Source: Bacillota bacterium
GTDB taxonomy: Bacteria; Bacillota; Clostridia; Oscillospirales; Ruminococcaceae
Direction: 5' to 3'
Assembly: GCA_023413185.1 (NCBI GenBank)
Contig: JAEZQD010000101.1
Coordinates: 1 to 16,266, forward strand
DNA: 16,266 nucleotides
In this document: positions 1 through 7,544 of the stretch, in pieces
Position numbering within the stretch: the stretch's first letter is position 1
Layout: every line of letters begins with the position of its first letter
Program-made: the position numbers and the translations under genes
Notes under the pieces: model-generated
Databases searched by the model: none
The model's input: only the letters and a program-made list of their open reading frames with translations
What the model was told of the DNA's origin: nothing

Positions 1-153
1 ATTTGCCCCCTCCGCCCTCGGGCGTTTGGGTGCAAATTGATGATGGCAGTTCCGACAAAGATACTTTTGATACCCATCAGAATCTTTGCCGTAACGATAA
101 AATGATTGATTGTTGTTGCATTTCGGAAAGTAAATTTGATATGATTTTGCCAT
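1..153 (-). CDS. IS transposase, N-terminal part (runs off left edge)
   Basis: The ATG at 153-151 has a strong Shine-Dalgarno (AAAGGAG, about 163-170 on the complement) and opens a frame that runs 51 codons off the window edge. The visible N-terminus has the zinc-ribbon pattern of many IS1/IS1595-like transposases: a FPKC knuckle, a YGKDSDGYQKYLC linker and a second CRNC knuckle followed by HHQFAPK. The first knuckle is normally CPxC; here its first cysteine is phenylalanine, so the ribbon may be weakened. The catalytic DDE region lies outside the window, so the exact IS family and whether the copy is complete cannot be judged. The zinc ribbon binds the IS ends in related transposases. The gene is divergent from the LRR lipoprotein to its right. 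Confidence 0.72.
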   Translation of the reverse strand, partial: MAKSYQIYFPKCNNNQSFYRYGKDSDGYQKYLCRNCHHQFAPKRPRAEGAN

Positions 154-200
154 GAGAACTCGTCTCCTTTCTGGGAGGTACTTGGTTTTGTGGTGAAACT

Positions 201-230
201 ATTGTACCAGAAGGGCTGACGGGTTCTCAA
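201..230 (-). promoter_or_regulatory. Putative promoter of the IS transposase
   Basis: On the minus strand, TTGAGA (225-230) and TACAAT (201-206) are separated by 18 bp and lie about 50 bp before the transposase ATG. The outer end of the IS probably lies close by, near 220-240, but no terminal inverted repeat can be confirmed because the other end is not in the window. Confidence 0.45.
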
Positions 231-279
231 CTTTCATTTAACTTTACAATACGTGAAAAACGAAATGGAGTGGCTTTAA

Positions 280-1071
280 ATGAAAAGATGCTTGTTGACT
301 AGTATTGTTTTAATTCTCGTACTGTCTATGGTGGCATGTGTAGCCCAACCCCCGCAACCTCAGCCCGAACCCGAGCCGGTTGTTTCGGAACAGCCGTCTT
401 CCGCTGCGATGTCAGAAAGCCAGCCTGCTGCCGTCGTTGTGTTTAGCGACAAAAACCTAGAGACAGCGGTGCGAAAGGCGATGAACAAGCCCGATGGCGA
501 CATCACGGTAGCAGAAGCCGCGCAGGTGCAGTCGCTTAACGTAGGTAACGGTAGCTTTGGTGAGAAAAACGACAGCAATAATATTAAGGATATCAGCGCA
601 CTTAAGTATTTTACTGGACTAAAAGAACTGGATATTTCATTTAACGAGATATCAGATTTGTCGCCGCTTTCTGAGTTGCACAGCCTGGAGACGTTTGTCT
701 TTAACGGAACCTTGGTCGAAGATCTGACCCCACTCAAAGACCTGACAAGCCTAAACTGCCTGGTGTTTTGCTGGATTTACAACAAAGACGGCGTTCCGGC
801 CGGTATTGGAAGCTTGGACGCGCTGTCCGGTCTTGAAAACCTTGAGCATATCGATGCCAAAAGCGCGGGCATTACCGACATTTCTGCGCTTGCCAACCTA
901 AAAAAGCTATGGGATGTTCAACTAAACGAAAATTTGATTACCGATATTGCTGCCCTTTCCTCCCTGTCCAGTCTGCGCATCGTACTCCTCGAAGGCAATC
1001 CTGTAACAGATTACAGCCCGCTTAAGGACGTGTACGCCCAACTGGACGGTAAGGATTTCGAACTGAACTAA
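280..1071 (+). CDS. LRR (internalin-like) lipoprotein
   Basis: A 263-residue secreted lipoprotein. Residues 1-20 form a signal peptide ending in the lipobox LSMVAC, so the cysteine should be lipidated and the protein anchored on the outer face of the membrane. A Pro/Glu/Gln-rich linker (about 22-50) follows. Next comes a cap of the type seen before bacterial LRRs (FSDKNLETAVRKAMNKP). Then there are about six 22-residue repeats of the SDS22/internalin kind, such as LKELDISFNEISDLSPL and LWDVQLNENLITDIAAL. One repeat near residues 155-180 is irregular, with an inserted YNKDGVPAG segment. Such LRRs bind proteins, but no ligand can be named. The start is supported by TGGAG 9 bp upstream. The gene stands alone, with an IS on its left and a strong hairpin downstream. 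Confidence 0.85.
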   Translation: MKRCLLTSIVLILVLSMVACVAQPPQPQPEPEPVVSEQPSSAAMSESQPAAVVVFSDKNLETAVRKAMNKPDGDITVAEAAQVQSLNVGNGSFGEKNDSNNIKDISALKYFTGLKELDISFNEISDLSPLSELHSLETFVFNGTLVEDLTPLKDLTSLNCLVFCWIYNKDGVPAGIGSLDALSGLENLEHIDAKSAGITDISALANLKKLWDVQLNENLITDIAALSSLSSLRIVLLEGNPVTDYSPLKDVYAQLDGKDFELN

Positions 1072-1115
1072 GCACATGTGACTGCCGTGATATTTCTTGA
1101 ATCCGTCATAAACCA

Positions 1116-1152
1116 AACGTGCCCCCAACCGACAACCGGTTGGGGGCACGTT
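1116..1152. terminator. Bidirectional terminator hairpin between convergent genes
   Basis: Perfect 16-bp arms (1116-1131 and 1137-1152) around a 5-nt loop ACAAC. It lies between the plus-strand LRR gene and the minus-strand GlsB gene. The flanking T tracts are short on both sides (TTATAT on plus, TTTGGTTT on minus), so its strength comes from the GC-rich stem. Confidence 0.7.
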
Positions 1153-1185
1153 ATATACTGCTTGTAGTTTATCTATCAAATAATC

Positions 1186-1440
1186 TTACGACCTTCTTGT
1201 AACCGCGTTAACAATCAAAAGCAGGATCACTGCGCCTAAGACAGCCACAAACAGGCTCCAAAGGTTAAAGCCTGTGACACCTTCGCCGCCAATCAGATTC
1301 ATCGCAAGCCCGCCGATGAATCCGCCGATGACGCCGACGATGATGTTCTTACCGGCACCCATCCGCTTATCGTTGCCGGTTATCTTACTTGCAATCCAAC
1401 CTGCGAGTGCTCCGATAATTAACCACCCGATAATTCCCAT
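1186..1440 (-). CDS. GlsB/YeaQ/YmgE family stress-response membrane protein
   Basis: An 84-residue, glycine-rich hydrophobic protein with three membrane segments (about 3-18, 32-52 and 60-80). The family signature is clear: GWLIIGALAGWIASKI at the N-terminus, then a GxGxxxNIIVGVIGGFIGG segment and a C-terminal AVILLLIVNA helix. The family, also called transglycosylase-associated protein, consists of small inner-membrane proteins often induced by stress; no biochemical activity is firmly known. The start is supported by AAAGGAGG about 8 bp upstream. It is a single-gene unit, convergent with the LRR gene and sharing its hairpin terminator. Confidence 0.93.
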   Translation of the reverse strand: MGIIGWLIIGALAGWIASKITGNDKRMGAGKNIIVGVIGGFIGGLAMNLIGGEGVTGFNLWSLFVAVLGAVILLLIVNAVTRRS

Positions 1441-1655
1441 GTAAAAGCCTCCTTTATATGTCTAGTATCTGCTAAAACGCCGCAATCATTCACCATGCCA
1501 AATAAAGCAAAGACCGCTCGCGAAAAGAGCAGGTACGCAAACGAAAAATAGCATAATCGCACCGCATTGTGATATAATGAGATGAACAACTGAGGAAAAA
1601 GAACCAGACGGTATCCTTGTGTATCGTTTATGTTGTGAAGAAGGAAGTGTCTGTT

Positions 1656-2243
1656 ATGAGTAAAACAGTATGGAAGGCAGGAACGCTGCTCTCTCCCGTT
1701 CCGCTTGCAATGGTAACATGCGGAACAATGGAAAAGCCGAATATCATTACCATTGCATGGACAGGGATTGTGAACTCTTACCCCGCTATGACCTATATTT
1801 CGGTTCGCCCCTCGCGTTACTCGCATGCTATTATTAAGGAGTCCGGCGAGTTTGCCATAAACCTGACCACCTCCGCACTGGTACGCGCGGCAGATTTTTG
1901 CGGCGTAAAAAGCGGAGAAAAGGTAGATAAGTTTGCAAAGATGCACCTTACCCCCGTCGCCGCCTCAATGATAAGCGCGCCTCTGATTGATGAAAGCCCG
2001 GTCAGTTTGGAATGCCGCGTAACCGAGATTAAGTCCCTGGGAACGCATGATATGTTTTTGGCGGAGATTCTGTGTGTGGATGTGGACGATAAGTACATCG
2101 ACGAAAACGGTAAACTGCTGTTGCACAAAAGCTCACTAGCCGCTTATTCTCACGGTGAGTATTTTGCCTTGGGCAAACGATTGGGCTCGTTTGGCTACAC
2201 CGTAAAGAAGAGGCCGAGAAACCCAAAGGAACCCCGACAGTAA
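1656..2243 (+). CDS. Flavin reductase / flavoredoxin-like FMN-binding protein
   Basis: A 195-residue protein of the flavin reductase-like (FMN-binding split-barrel) family. The start MSKTVWKAGTLLSPVPLAMV is typical of flavoredoxin-type members, followed by NIITIAWTG and SVRPSRYSHAIIKESGEF, the region that contacts FMN in this family. CGVKSGEKVDKF and the C-terminal LGKRLGSFGYTVKKR also match. I chose the ATG at 1656, not the in-frame codon at 1617, because AAGGAA at 1641-1646 sits before it and family homology begins here. These proteins bind FMN and shuttle electrons, or reduce flavin using NAD(P)H; the substrate is unknown. A TATAAT at 1573-1578 may be the -10 element, though its -35 is poor. 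Confidence 0.9.
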   Translation: MSKTVWKAGTLLSPVPLAMVTCGTMEKPNIITIAWTGIVNSYPAMTYISVRPSRYSHAIIKESGEFAINLTTSALVRAADFCGVKSGEKVDKFAKMHLTPVAASMISAPLIDESPVSLECRVTEIKSLGTHDMFLAEILCVDVDDKYIDENGKLLLHKSSLAAYSHGEYFALGKRLGSFGYTVKKRPRNPKEPRQ

Positions 2244-2258
2244 GAATGGTACAATAAT

Positions 2259-2297
2259 GCGCAGCGGCTTGTCCTATACAGACGACCGCTGCGCTTT
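2259..2297. terminator. Terminator hairpin between convergent genes
   Basis: Nine-bp GC-rich arms (2259-2267 GCGCAGCGG and 2286-2294 CCGCTGCGC), followed by TTTG on the plus strand and by ATTATTG on the minus strand. It separates the flavin reductase gene from the convergent ACT-domain gene and may serve both. Confidence 0.6.
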
Positions 2298-2333
2298 GCT
2301 ATACTCGAAATATATTCAGGTTATGTATATCCG

Positions 2334-2732
2334 TTATGTATCGGCCGCTGTGTCGCTGCGAAGCGTATTCACCCACTCGTAGCCCGCTGCGGTTAATACC
2401 CTGACCGCGCGCGGGTAATCCGCCTCTTTTACAAGCAGATAGTCGGTGTCGTAGGTCGAAAAGGTCACAATGCTGATGCCTTCCTCCGCTAGGGGCACGG
2501 TCAGCTTCGCGAGAACACCCACCAGCGAGAAATCCAGCGACCCACATACACGAAAACCACAAAAGCCGTCTTCTATCGCGATGCATCCCTGCGGGGTGTG
2601 CTCGCTGGGGCAGATGAGCGACACCTCATCGTCGGTCTTTGCCAGCGCAAAGAACGGAGCATTCAAGTTAAGCCCAGTCATATTATTCAGTTTGCATACC
2701 GCAAAGCGGTACGGCAGTGCCTGCAACCTCAT
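2334..2732 (-). CDS. ACT domain-containing protein
   Basis: A 132-residue protein matching the small ACT-domain family related to the regulatory part of aspartate kinases. The first half (residues 1-65) holds an ACT-like fold of the ALAKTDDEVSLICPSEHTP type. The second half carries the ACT core GSLDFSLVGVLAKLTVPLAE, then ISIVTFSTYDTDYLLVKE and a helix YPRAVRVLTAAGYEW. ACT pairs usually bind amino acids, but the ligand and partner are unknown, and no catalytic domain is attached. A GAGGG ribosome site precedes the ATG. The gene lies 29 bp downstream of the flippase gene on the same strand, so the two are probably co-transcribed, though no functional link is obvious. Confidence 0.85.
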   Translation of the reverse strand: MRLQALPYRFAVCKLNNMTGLNLNAPFFALAKTDDEVSLICPSEHTPQGCIAIEDGFCGFRVCGSLDFSLVGVLAKLTVPLAEEGISIVTFSTYDTDYLLVKEADYPRAVRVLTAAGYEWVNTLRSDTAADT

Positions 2733-2761
2733 CGTTTTCCCTCTGCCTTTCGTTGTGACGT

Positions 2762-4162
2762 TTAGCCGGCTCTGCGCCGCTCGAGGATGCGCATAAGTGA
2801 GGTGATCATAGTTTTCGCGTTCACGAGCACCAGTGCCGCTGCAAACGCAATCTGCATTGCAGTGGAATATCGCGGCTCAAGGATGGCGGTAAGCGCCAGC
2901 CCGAGCAACAGCAGCAGGTTGAGTGCAAGCCTTCCCCACGCAACGTGTACCGGAATATAGCGGCGGGAGTGTACCGCGCGAAATACAAACACCACAAAAT
3001 AGCTGACAAACGTGGCAAACGCCGCGCCGTTTGCGCCATAGTTCGGAATAAGTATGAAGTTGAGCACCACGTTAATGACAGCGCCCGTCATGGTGGTAAG
3101 CATCGTCATAACGTTGCGTTTTTGCGACATATAGATGCTTGAGAAGAATGAGGCGAAGCAAGAGAACACCACAGACAGAATCAAGTACGGCACGTACACC
3201 CACGAGCTGAAGTATTCCTGATCCAGCAGCAGGCTTGTCAGCGGTTTTATCAGCAGCACCGTGCCCGCGCCTATTATAAACAACACCGATTGGTACCCGT
3301 CAAACACCGTAGAATAAAAACGCGCCTTTGTGCGCGTATCCTCCTCAGAAAAGGCGGAGAGCTGCCACGCCTGCATGAATATGCCCGACACCGCCGTAAT
3401 AATCGTGGGTATCTTGTAGGCTATCGAATACAAGCCGTTGGTTTGTGCCCCCAACAACCCCGTCACAATATATCGGTCCGAAAGGTTTGTCACCCAAAAA
3501 AACAAGGTGTTGGGGATGAGCGGAATGGCGTACAGCACCATCGCCCGCCATACCGCCTTGTTGACGGAAAAGCCTTTGAAATACCGCCAAAGCCCCGCAA
3601 TCCAGGTTAAAAACAGCGCGGACAGGATATCGGCGAGGATAATAGCCAGCACATAGCCGGTAATGCCAAGCTGAAACACCACCAGCCCCAATATATTAAA
3701 CACCAGCACCATAACGGTGGATAAAACCCCGTCAAACGCAAACAGCCGAATATAGCCCTTGGCTCGAACAAACTGCGCACAGATGCCCTTTAAGGAGGAA
3801 GCCAGCACAAACAGGTACACAAGCGGCGTATACCCTGTAATAAACGGAATCATAGAAAACAGCGGGTAGCACGCGGCAAACACGGCAAAGCCGATTAGCA
3901 CCGTGAGTATGCCCGATGTGAATACATCATCCTTGCGCACCGCGCTGTCCAGACCAAAGCGAATAACCCCTTCGCCGATGCACACCGCGACGATGGGGAT
4001 CATAAAGTTCGCCGTGCCCGTTACAAGCTCTACCACGCTGTAGTCGGCAGGGGAAAGGATTCGTGTGTAGATGGGCATGAGCAAGAACACAAGAACCTTG
4101 GAGCTGAACGTGCCGATGGCAAATATCACCGTGTTGAGTGCAAGCTTTTTGTACCGATCCAT
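2762..4162 (-). CDS. Oligosaccharide flippase (Wzx/MOP superfamily)
   Basis: A 466-residue polytopic membrane protein with roughly 12-14 hydrophobic helices. The N-terminus (LALNTVIFAIGTFSSKVLVF, then MPIYTRILSPADYSVVELV) is characteristic of the polysaccharide biosynthesis/Wzx branch of the MOP exporters. The C-terminal half shows LIPNTLFFWVTNLSDRYIV and the typical NFILIPNYGANGAAFATFVSY. Such proteins flip lipid-linked sugars across the cytoplasmic membrane. I placed the start at the ATG at 4162 (MDRYKKLAL), preceded by GTGGGG, rather than a TTG ten codons upstream. No glycosyltransferases are nearby, so the substrate is unknown; this is an orphan flippase outside a capsule cluster. It is followed 29 bp later by the ACT-domain gene. 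Confidence 0.9.
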   Translation of the reverse strand: MDRYKKLALNTVIFAIGTFSSKVLVFLLMPIYTRILSPADYSVVELVTGTANFMIPIVAVCIGEGVIRFGLDSAVRKDDVFTSGILTVLIGFAVFAACYPLFSMIPFITGYTPLVYLFVLASSLKGICAQFVRAKGYIRLFAFDGVLSTVMVLVFNILGLVVFQLGITGYVLAIILADILSALFLTWIAGLWRYFKGFSVNKAVWRAMVLYAIPLIPNTLFFWVTNLSDRYIVTGLLGAQTNGLYSIAYKIPTIITAVSGIFMQAWQLSAFSEEDTRTKARFYSTVFDGYQSVLFIIGAGTVLLIKPLTSLLLDQEYFSSWVYVPYLILSVVFSCFASFFSSIYMSQKRNVMTMLTTMTGAVINVVLNFILIPNYGANGAAFATFVSYFVVFVFRAVHSRRYIPVHVAWGRLALNLLLLLGLALTAILEPRYSTAMQIAFAAALVLVNAKTMITSLMRILERRRAG

Positions 4163-4231
4163 TTTGTTAACCCCACAGGCAGCAATCGCCAATCAACTTA
4201 AAACGCCAAGATAACAGCAACAATATCTGAG

Positions 4232-4296
4232 CAAAAAGAAAAGCGGTGCAACGGTGTTTTCAGGCACATCTGTAACCAAACACCTTCTGCACCGCT
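4232..4296 (-). terminator. Rho-independent terminator of the apgM-pepD operon
   Basis: On the minus strand the stem pairs AGCGGTGCA (4288-4296) with TGCACCGCT (4242-4250) and GGTGTTT (4278-4284) with AAACACC (4253-4259), separated by a small bulge. A TTTTCTTTTT tract follows (complement of 4232-4241). It lies about 90 bp after the pepD stop codon and before the flippase gene. Confidence 0.8.
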
Positions 4297-4384
4297 ATCA
4301 GTTCGCAACGTTTTTATAAGTGCACAACCCTATTACTAATTATACCACGGCGTTGCGGCGTATAAAAGGGTTAATTTGTTAACG

Positions 4385-5824
4385 TCATTGTTTACAAAGC
4401 TTAGCAAGGGTGGCAAGCAGCAGTTCCCACACCGCGTTACAGGACACGACGTTCAGACGCTCGTCCGGCGTGTGGCAGTCAATGATGTTCGGACCGATGG
4501 CGATGATGTCGAGCTGTGGGCATTTCGACTTAAAGATACCGCATTCAAGCCCCGCGTGAATCGCCTCGAAGCGAAGCGGCTTGCCGTACAGCGCAAGGTA
4601 GCATTCGCTCATCACATCGCGCAGATGAGACTCTCGCTCGTAGTCCCAACCAGGGTATTCCCCCTGAATGGAAAGCGTAAAATCTGCCTGCTCGGCAACC
4701 GCGCTTAGCCGGTGTACCACTGCGTCGCGCTTATGCTTTGCCGCGCTGCGGATGGAAACGATAACACGCAGCTTGTCGCCGTCCTTGGTGATAGATGCCA
4801 GATTGCAGGAGCTTTCCACCATGTCTGGTGCGTGCTCAAACATGGTCTGCACGCCGTTTGGCGCATTTACAAGCAGCTTGAGTACCGCATCCGAACAGCT
4901 CATCGCCATATCCGCCGCGGCGTCTGAGACTGCGATGTCAAAGCTTGCGTCGTCCTCACCCATGGGGGGGAGCGACGCTTTAAACCGACGCACCAACGCG
5001 GAAATCTCGTCCGCGGTACGGTCTGTTACAATAACCGCCCAGCACTCGCGGGGGATGGCGTTATCCTTATTGCCACCCGCGATATCGGCAAGGGCAAAGC
5101 CCGTTTCTGTCCTTAGGTAGCTTAAAAGCTCCGCCATCACCTTGATTGCGTTGGCTCGGTTTTTCGCAATATCCACGCCGGAATGCCCGCCCGCAAGCCC
5201 ATGAACAAACAGCCTTACCGCATTGGCATCCGACTTTTGATACACAATCGGTTTTGTGATATGGGTTCGCACTCCGCCGCAGCAGCTTACGGTGGCAACC
5301 CCCTCCTCCTCAGAATCGAGGTTAATCATATATCGGGCACTGATGAGGCTGCCGTCAAACGCAAAGGCGCCCTCCAGCCCCGTTTCCTCGCACACGGTAA
5401 ATACGCACTCAAGCGCGGGGTGACACAGGGTATCGTCCGCAAGCAGGGCAAGCATCATCGCGACCGCGATGCCGTTGTCGGCGCCTAAGGTCGTGCCGTC
5501 GGCACGAATCCAGCCGTCTTGCTCGATTAGTGTAATCGGGTCACGCACAAAGTCGTGCGATGAATCGGCGTTCTTTTCGCACACCATATCAAGGTGCCCT
5601 TGCAGCGCTACGGCGGGTAGGTCTTCGCAGCCGCAGGAGGCGGGCTTCTTTATTAAGATATTATTCGCCGCATCCTGTAACACCCACAGACCGTGTTCCT
5701 CCGCAAAGGAGACCAGATAATCGGAAACCGCCTTTTCGTTGCCCGAGCCGCGTGGGATACGGGAGATTTCTGCAAAGTAGTGAAATACAGACTGCGGCCG
5801 GCAACCGCTTAGTACGTTGTGCAT
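4385..5824 (-). CDS. pepD: Aminoacyl-histidine dipeptidase (M20 family PepD)
   Basis: A 479-residue cytosolic zinc dipeptidase, close to the usual ~480 residues of the PepD/PepV-like M20 family. Metal-site motifs are intact: QGHLDMV with H77 and the catalytic D79, TTLGADNGIA with D116, CEETGLEGA with the catalytic Glu at 146/147, and NLDSEEEG around D170. IDCHTPDERLNV near the C-terminus carries the last histidine ligand. Residues about 185-390 form the lid/dimerisation domain. The enzyme hydrolyses Xaa-His and other dipeptides to recycle amino acids. The ATG at 5824 is preceded by GAGAGAGGG. It follows apgM by 39 bp on the same strand, and a strong terminator lies downstream, so the two form an operon. 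Confidence 0.95.
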   Translation of the reverse strand: MHNVLSGCRPQSVFHYFAEISRIPRGSGNEKAVSDYLVSFAEEHGLWVLQDAANNILIKKPASCGCEDLPAVALQGHLDMVCEKNADSSHDFVRDPITLIEQDGWIRADGTTLGADNGIAVAMMLALLADDTLCHPALECVFTVCEETGLEGAFAFDGSLISARYMINLDSEEEGVATVSCCGGVRTHITKPIVYQKSDANAVRLFVHGLAGGHSGVDIAKNRANAIKVMAELLSYLRTETGFALADIAGGNKDNAIPRECWAVIVTDRTADEISALVRRFKASLPPMGEDDASFDIAVSDAAADMAMSCSDAVLKLLVNAPNGVQTMFEHAPDMVESSCNLASITKDGDKLRVIVSIRSAAKHKRDAVVHRLSAVAEQADFTLSIQGEYPGWDYERESHLRDVMSECYLALYGKPLRFEAIHAGLECGIFKSKCPQLDIIAIGPNIIDCHTPDERLNVVSCNAVWELLLATLAKLCKQ

Positions 5825-5863
5825 TGTGTTCCCTCTCTCATATGTGTATTAATGCCGCGTTCC

Positions 5864-7066
5864 TTATCTCGTAAGAAAGTGAGCCATCTGCTCGTGCCCA
5901 ATCTCACGGTATCTACCGGTTTTTGCACAGGAATGCTCGCAGAAGTTGGTTACACCGCTCTCCTGTTCAAACTGCTTGTGGTAAATAAGGTACGGCACAG
6001 GGTCGTTTACATGGGTGCGCAGAGAAAGCGGGGTGGCGTGGTCGGGCAATATCATAATCTTATAATCATCATACCGCTTAAGCGCCTTTAGGATAGGCGC
6101 AAGAACGAGGGAATCGATCAGTTCGATGGATCGAACCTTGTTTTGAACCTCGGCGCGATGACCGCACTCGTCGGGTGCTTCCACATGCAGGTATACAAAG
6201 TCCTGCCCCAGCGCAAACGCGTCGATGCATGCCTGCGCCTTGCCGTCAAAGTTTGTGTCGATATACCCGCTTGCGCCCTCGACATGAAGCACCTCAAGGT
6301 TTGCAAGCCTGCCAATGCCCTTGATGAGGTCTACCGCCGAGATAACCGAGCCCTTTACGCCGTATTTTGCCCCGAAATCATCGAGCGGCTTCTTACGCCC
6401 GCTGCCCCAAAGCCAGATGCAGTTTGCCGGGCGGTGCCCCTTTTTCACCCGCTCCAGATTAAGCGGATGATCACGCAAAAGCTCGTAGCTCTTTTTGGTC
6501 AGCTCCAAAAAACGCTCGTTTTGGGGTAGATATTCGGTTATCTTTTGCAATGTAATATCGTGCGGCGGGGTTGTGGCACCTACATCCTCGGGTGCGTCTT
6601 TCCACACCAAACAATGACGGTAGCTTACGCCGGTGTAGAACGAAAACACCTCGTCGCCCAACATCTTTTGCAGGTACTTTATCAGAATATCCGCTTCCTC
6701 GGTGGAGATATCGTCGGCACAGTAGTCCACCATCGTTTTCTCTGCAAACACCACATCATCCGAAAGGGTGACCAGGTTGCATCTGGTTGCGACATCGGTC
6801 TGTTCCAGCTCGATACCGATGCTGGCCGCCTCAAGGGGGGAACGACCCGCATAGTACAGCTCGGGGTCGTAGCCCATCACCGAAAGGTTTGCGACATCAC
6901 TGCCCGGCTTTAGACCATCGGCTACGGTTTTTAGCAGCCCGACCTCCGCATGTGCCGCAAGACCGTCCATAAAAGGCTTGCTTGCCACCTCCATCGGTGT
7001 TTTTTGACCAAGCTCCTCCACGGGATAATCCGACATTCCGTCACACAGCAAAACAAGATACTTCAT
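5864..7066 (-). CDS. apgM: Cofactor-independent phosphoglycerate mutase, archaeal-type (ApgM) or homoserine kinase-like
   Basis: A 400-residue alkaline-phosphatase-superfamily protein. It begins MKYLVLLCDGMSDYP, with metal-binding D9. It continues GQKTPMEVASKPFMD and then the hallmark GSDVANLSVMGYDPE, which holds the nucleophilic serine (about residue 56). YAGRSPLEAASIGIEL follows, and the C-terminal metal motifs are EAPDECGHRAEV and LPDHATPLSLRTHVNDPVP. The family interconverts 2- and 3-phosphoglycerate, but a bacterial branch with the same motifs is annotated as a proposed homoserine kinase, and sequence inspection alone does not separate the two. The ATG at 7066 matches the family start; an in-frame ATG at 7078 is the alternative, and neither has ideal ribosome-site spacing. 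It heads an operon with pepD. Confidence 0.88.
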   Translation of the reverse strand: MKYLVLLCDGMSDYPVEELGQKTPMEVASKPFMDGLAAHAEVGLLKTVADGLKPGSDVANLSVMGYDPELYYAGRSPLEAASIGIELEQTDVATRCNLVTLSDDVVFAEKTMVDYCADDISTEEADILIKYLQKMLGDEVFSFYTGVSYRHCLVWKDAPEDVGATTPPHDITLQKITEYLPQNERFLELTKKSYELLRDHPLNLERVKKGHRPANCIWLWGSGRKKPLDDFGAKYGVKGSVISAVDLIKGIGRLANLEVLHVEGASGYIDTNFDGKAQACIDAFALGQDFVYLHVEAPDECGHRAEVQNKVRSIELIDSLVLAPILKALKRYDDYKIMILPDHATPLSLRTHVNDPVPYLIYHKQFEQESGVTNFCEHSCAKTGRYREIGHEQMAHFLTR

Positions 7067-7125
7067 TTCCCCTACCATGTCCTTTCGGCCCGATGCACAA
7101 AAACATCATAAGCCTTATATTTTCT

Positions 7126-7180
7126 GGCTTAGGCTACGGCAAAAACCTAAGCCTAGGTTTTACCTACCATAGCTAGTATA
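7126..7180 (-). promoter_or_regulatory. Extended -10 promoter and leader hairpins upstream of apgM
   Basis: TATACT on the minus strand (7175-7180), preceded by TGC, makes an extended -10. The presumed leader then contains two mutually exclusive hairpins. One is AAAACCTA (7154-7161) with TAGGTTTT (7142-7149) and a 4-nt loop. The other is GGCTTAGG (7146-7153) with CCTAAGCC (7126-7133) and a 12-nt loop. Function is not proven. Confidence 0.35.
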
Positions 7181-7458
7181 GCAAAGTCACTCGCCATAGG
7201 GCACAGGGCAAACAAACCGAAACAATAATCCCCAATCCCCAAAGTCGACGACTGCTTCATTATACCCCTTTTCACACAGCGTTTGCAACCGATTACATGC
7301 ATTTATAGCGAAAACCATGCAAATATAACCGCATTACGACAACAACAAAATACGTCACTATATTATGATTGCCGTATATTCAAATGTAAACCACTTTGCT
7401 TGCTACAAAGCCATTATAAGCGCCTTCTGATTTTTGGGAATAAATATTTGCGGATGTA

Positions 7459-7487
7459 TTGACATGCGACATATGTCGTGGTACGAT
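7459..7487 (+). promoter_or_regulatory. Promoter of the padR-DUF2812 operon
   Basis: Consensus TTGACA (7459-7464), a 17-bp spacer and TACGAT (7482-7487). Transcription would begin near 7494. The spacer and start region hold the PadR-like palindromes annotated separately. Confidence 0.72.
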
Positions 7488-7510
7488 ATATATGTCGTTA
7501 AACGACATAT
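7467..7510. promoter_or_regulatory. Tandem PadR-type operators
   Basis: CGACATATGTCG (7467-7478) is a perfect palindrome between the -35 and -10 elements. A second palindrome at 7490-7510 has 10-bp arms (ATATGTCGTT and AACGACATAT around one A) and covers the expected transcription start. Both contain the ATGT/ACAT core known for PadR-family operators. Binding of either would block RNA polymerase, so autorepression is inferred. Confidence 0.78.
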
Positions 7511-7544
7511 CGAAAGCTGACACAACTGGAAAGGGGCATAACCG

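Noticed and set aside
1419..1946. Long minus-strand frame over the flavin reductase
   Set aside because: It overlaps two clear genes, is unusually rich in cysteine and histidine and has no family features; a shadow of the real gene.
4376..7176. Many plus-strand frames across pepD and apgM
   Set aside because: Both genes are well-supported on the minus strand by catalytic motifs; the plus-strand frames are shadows caused by codon bias.
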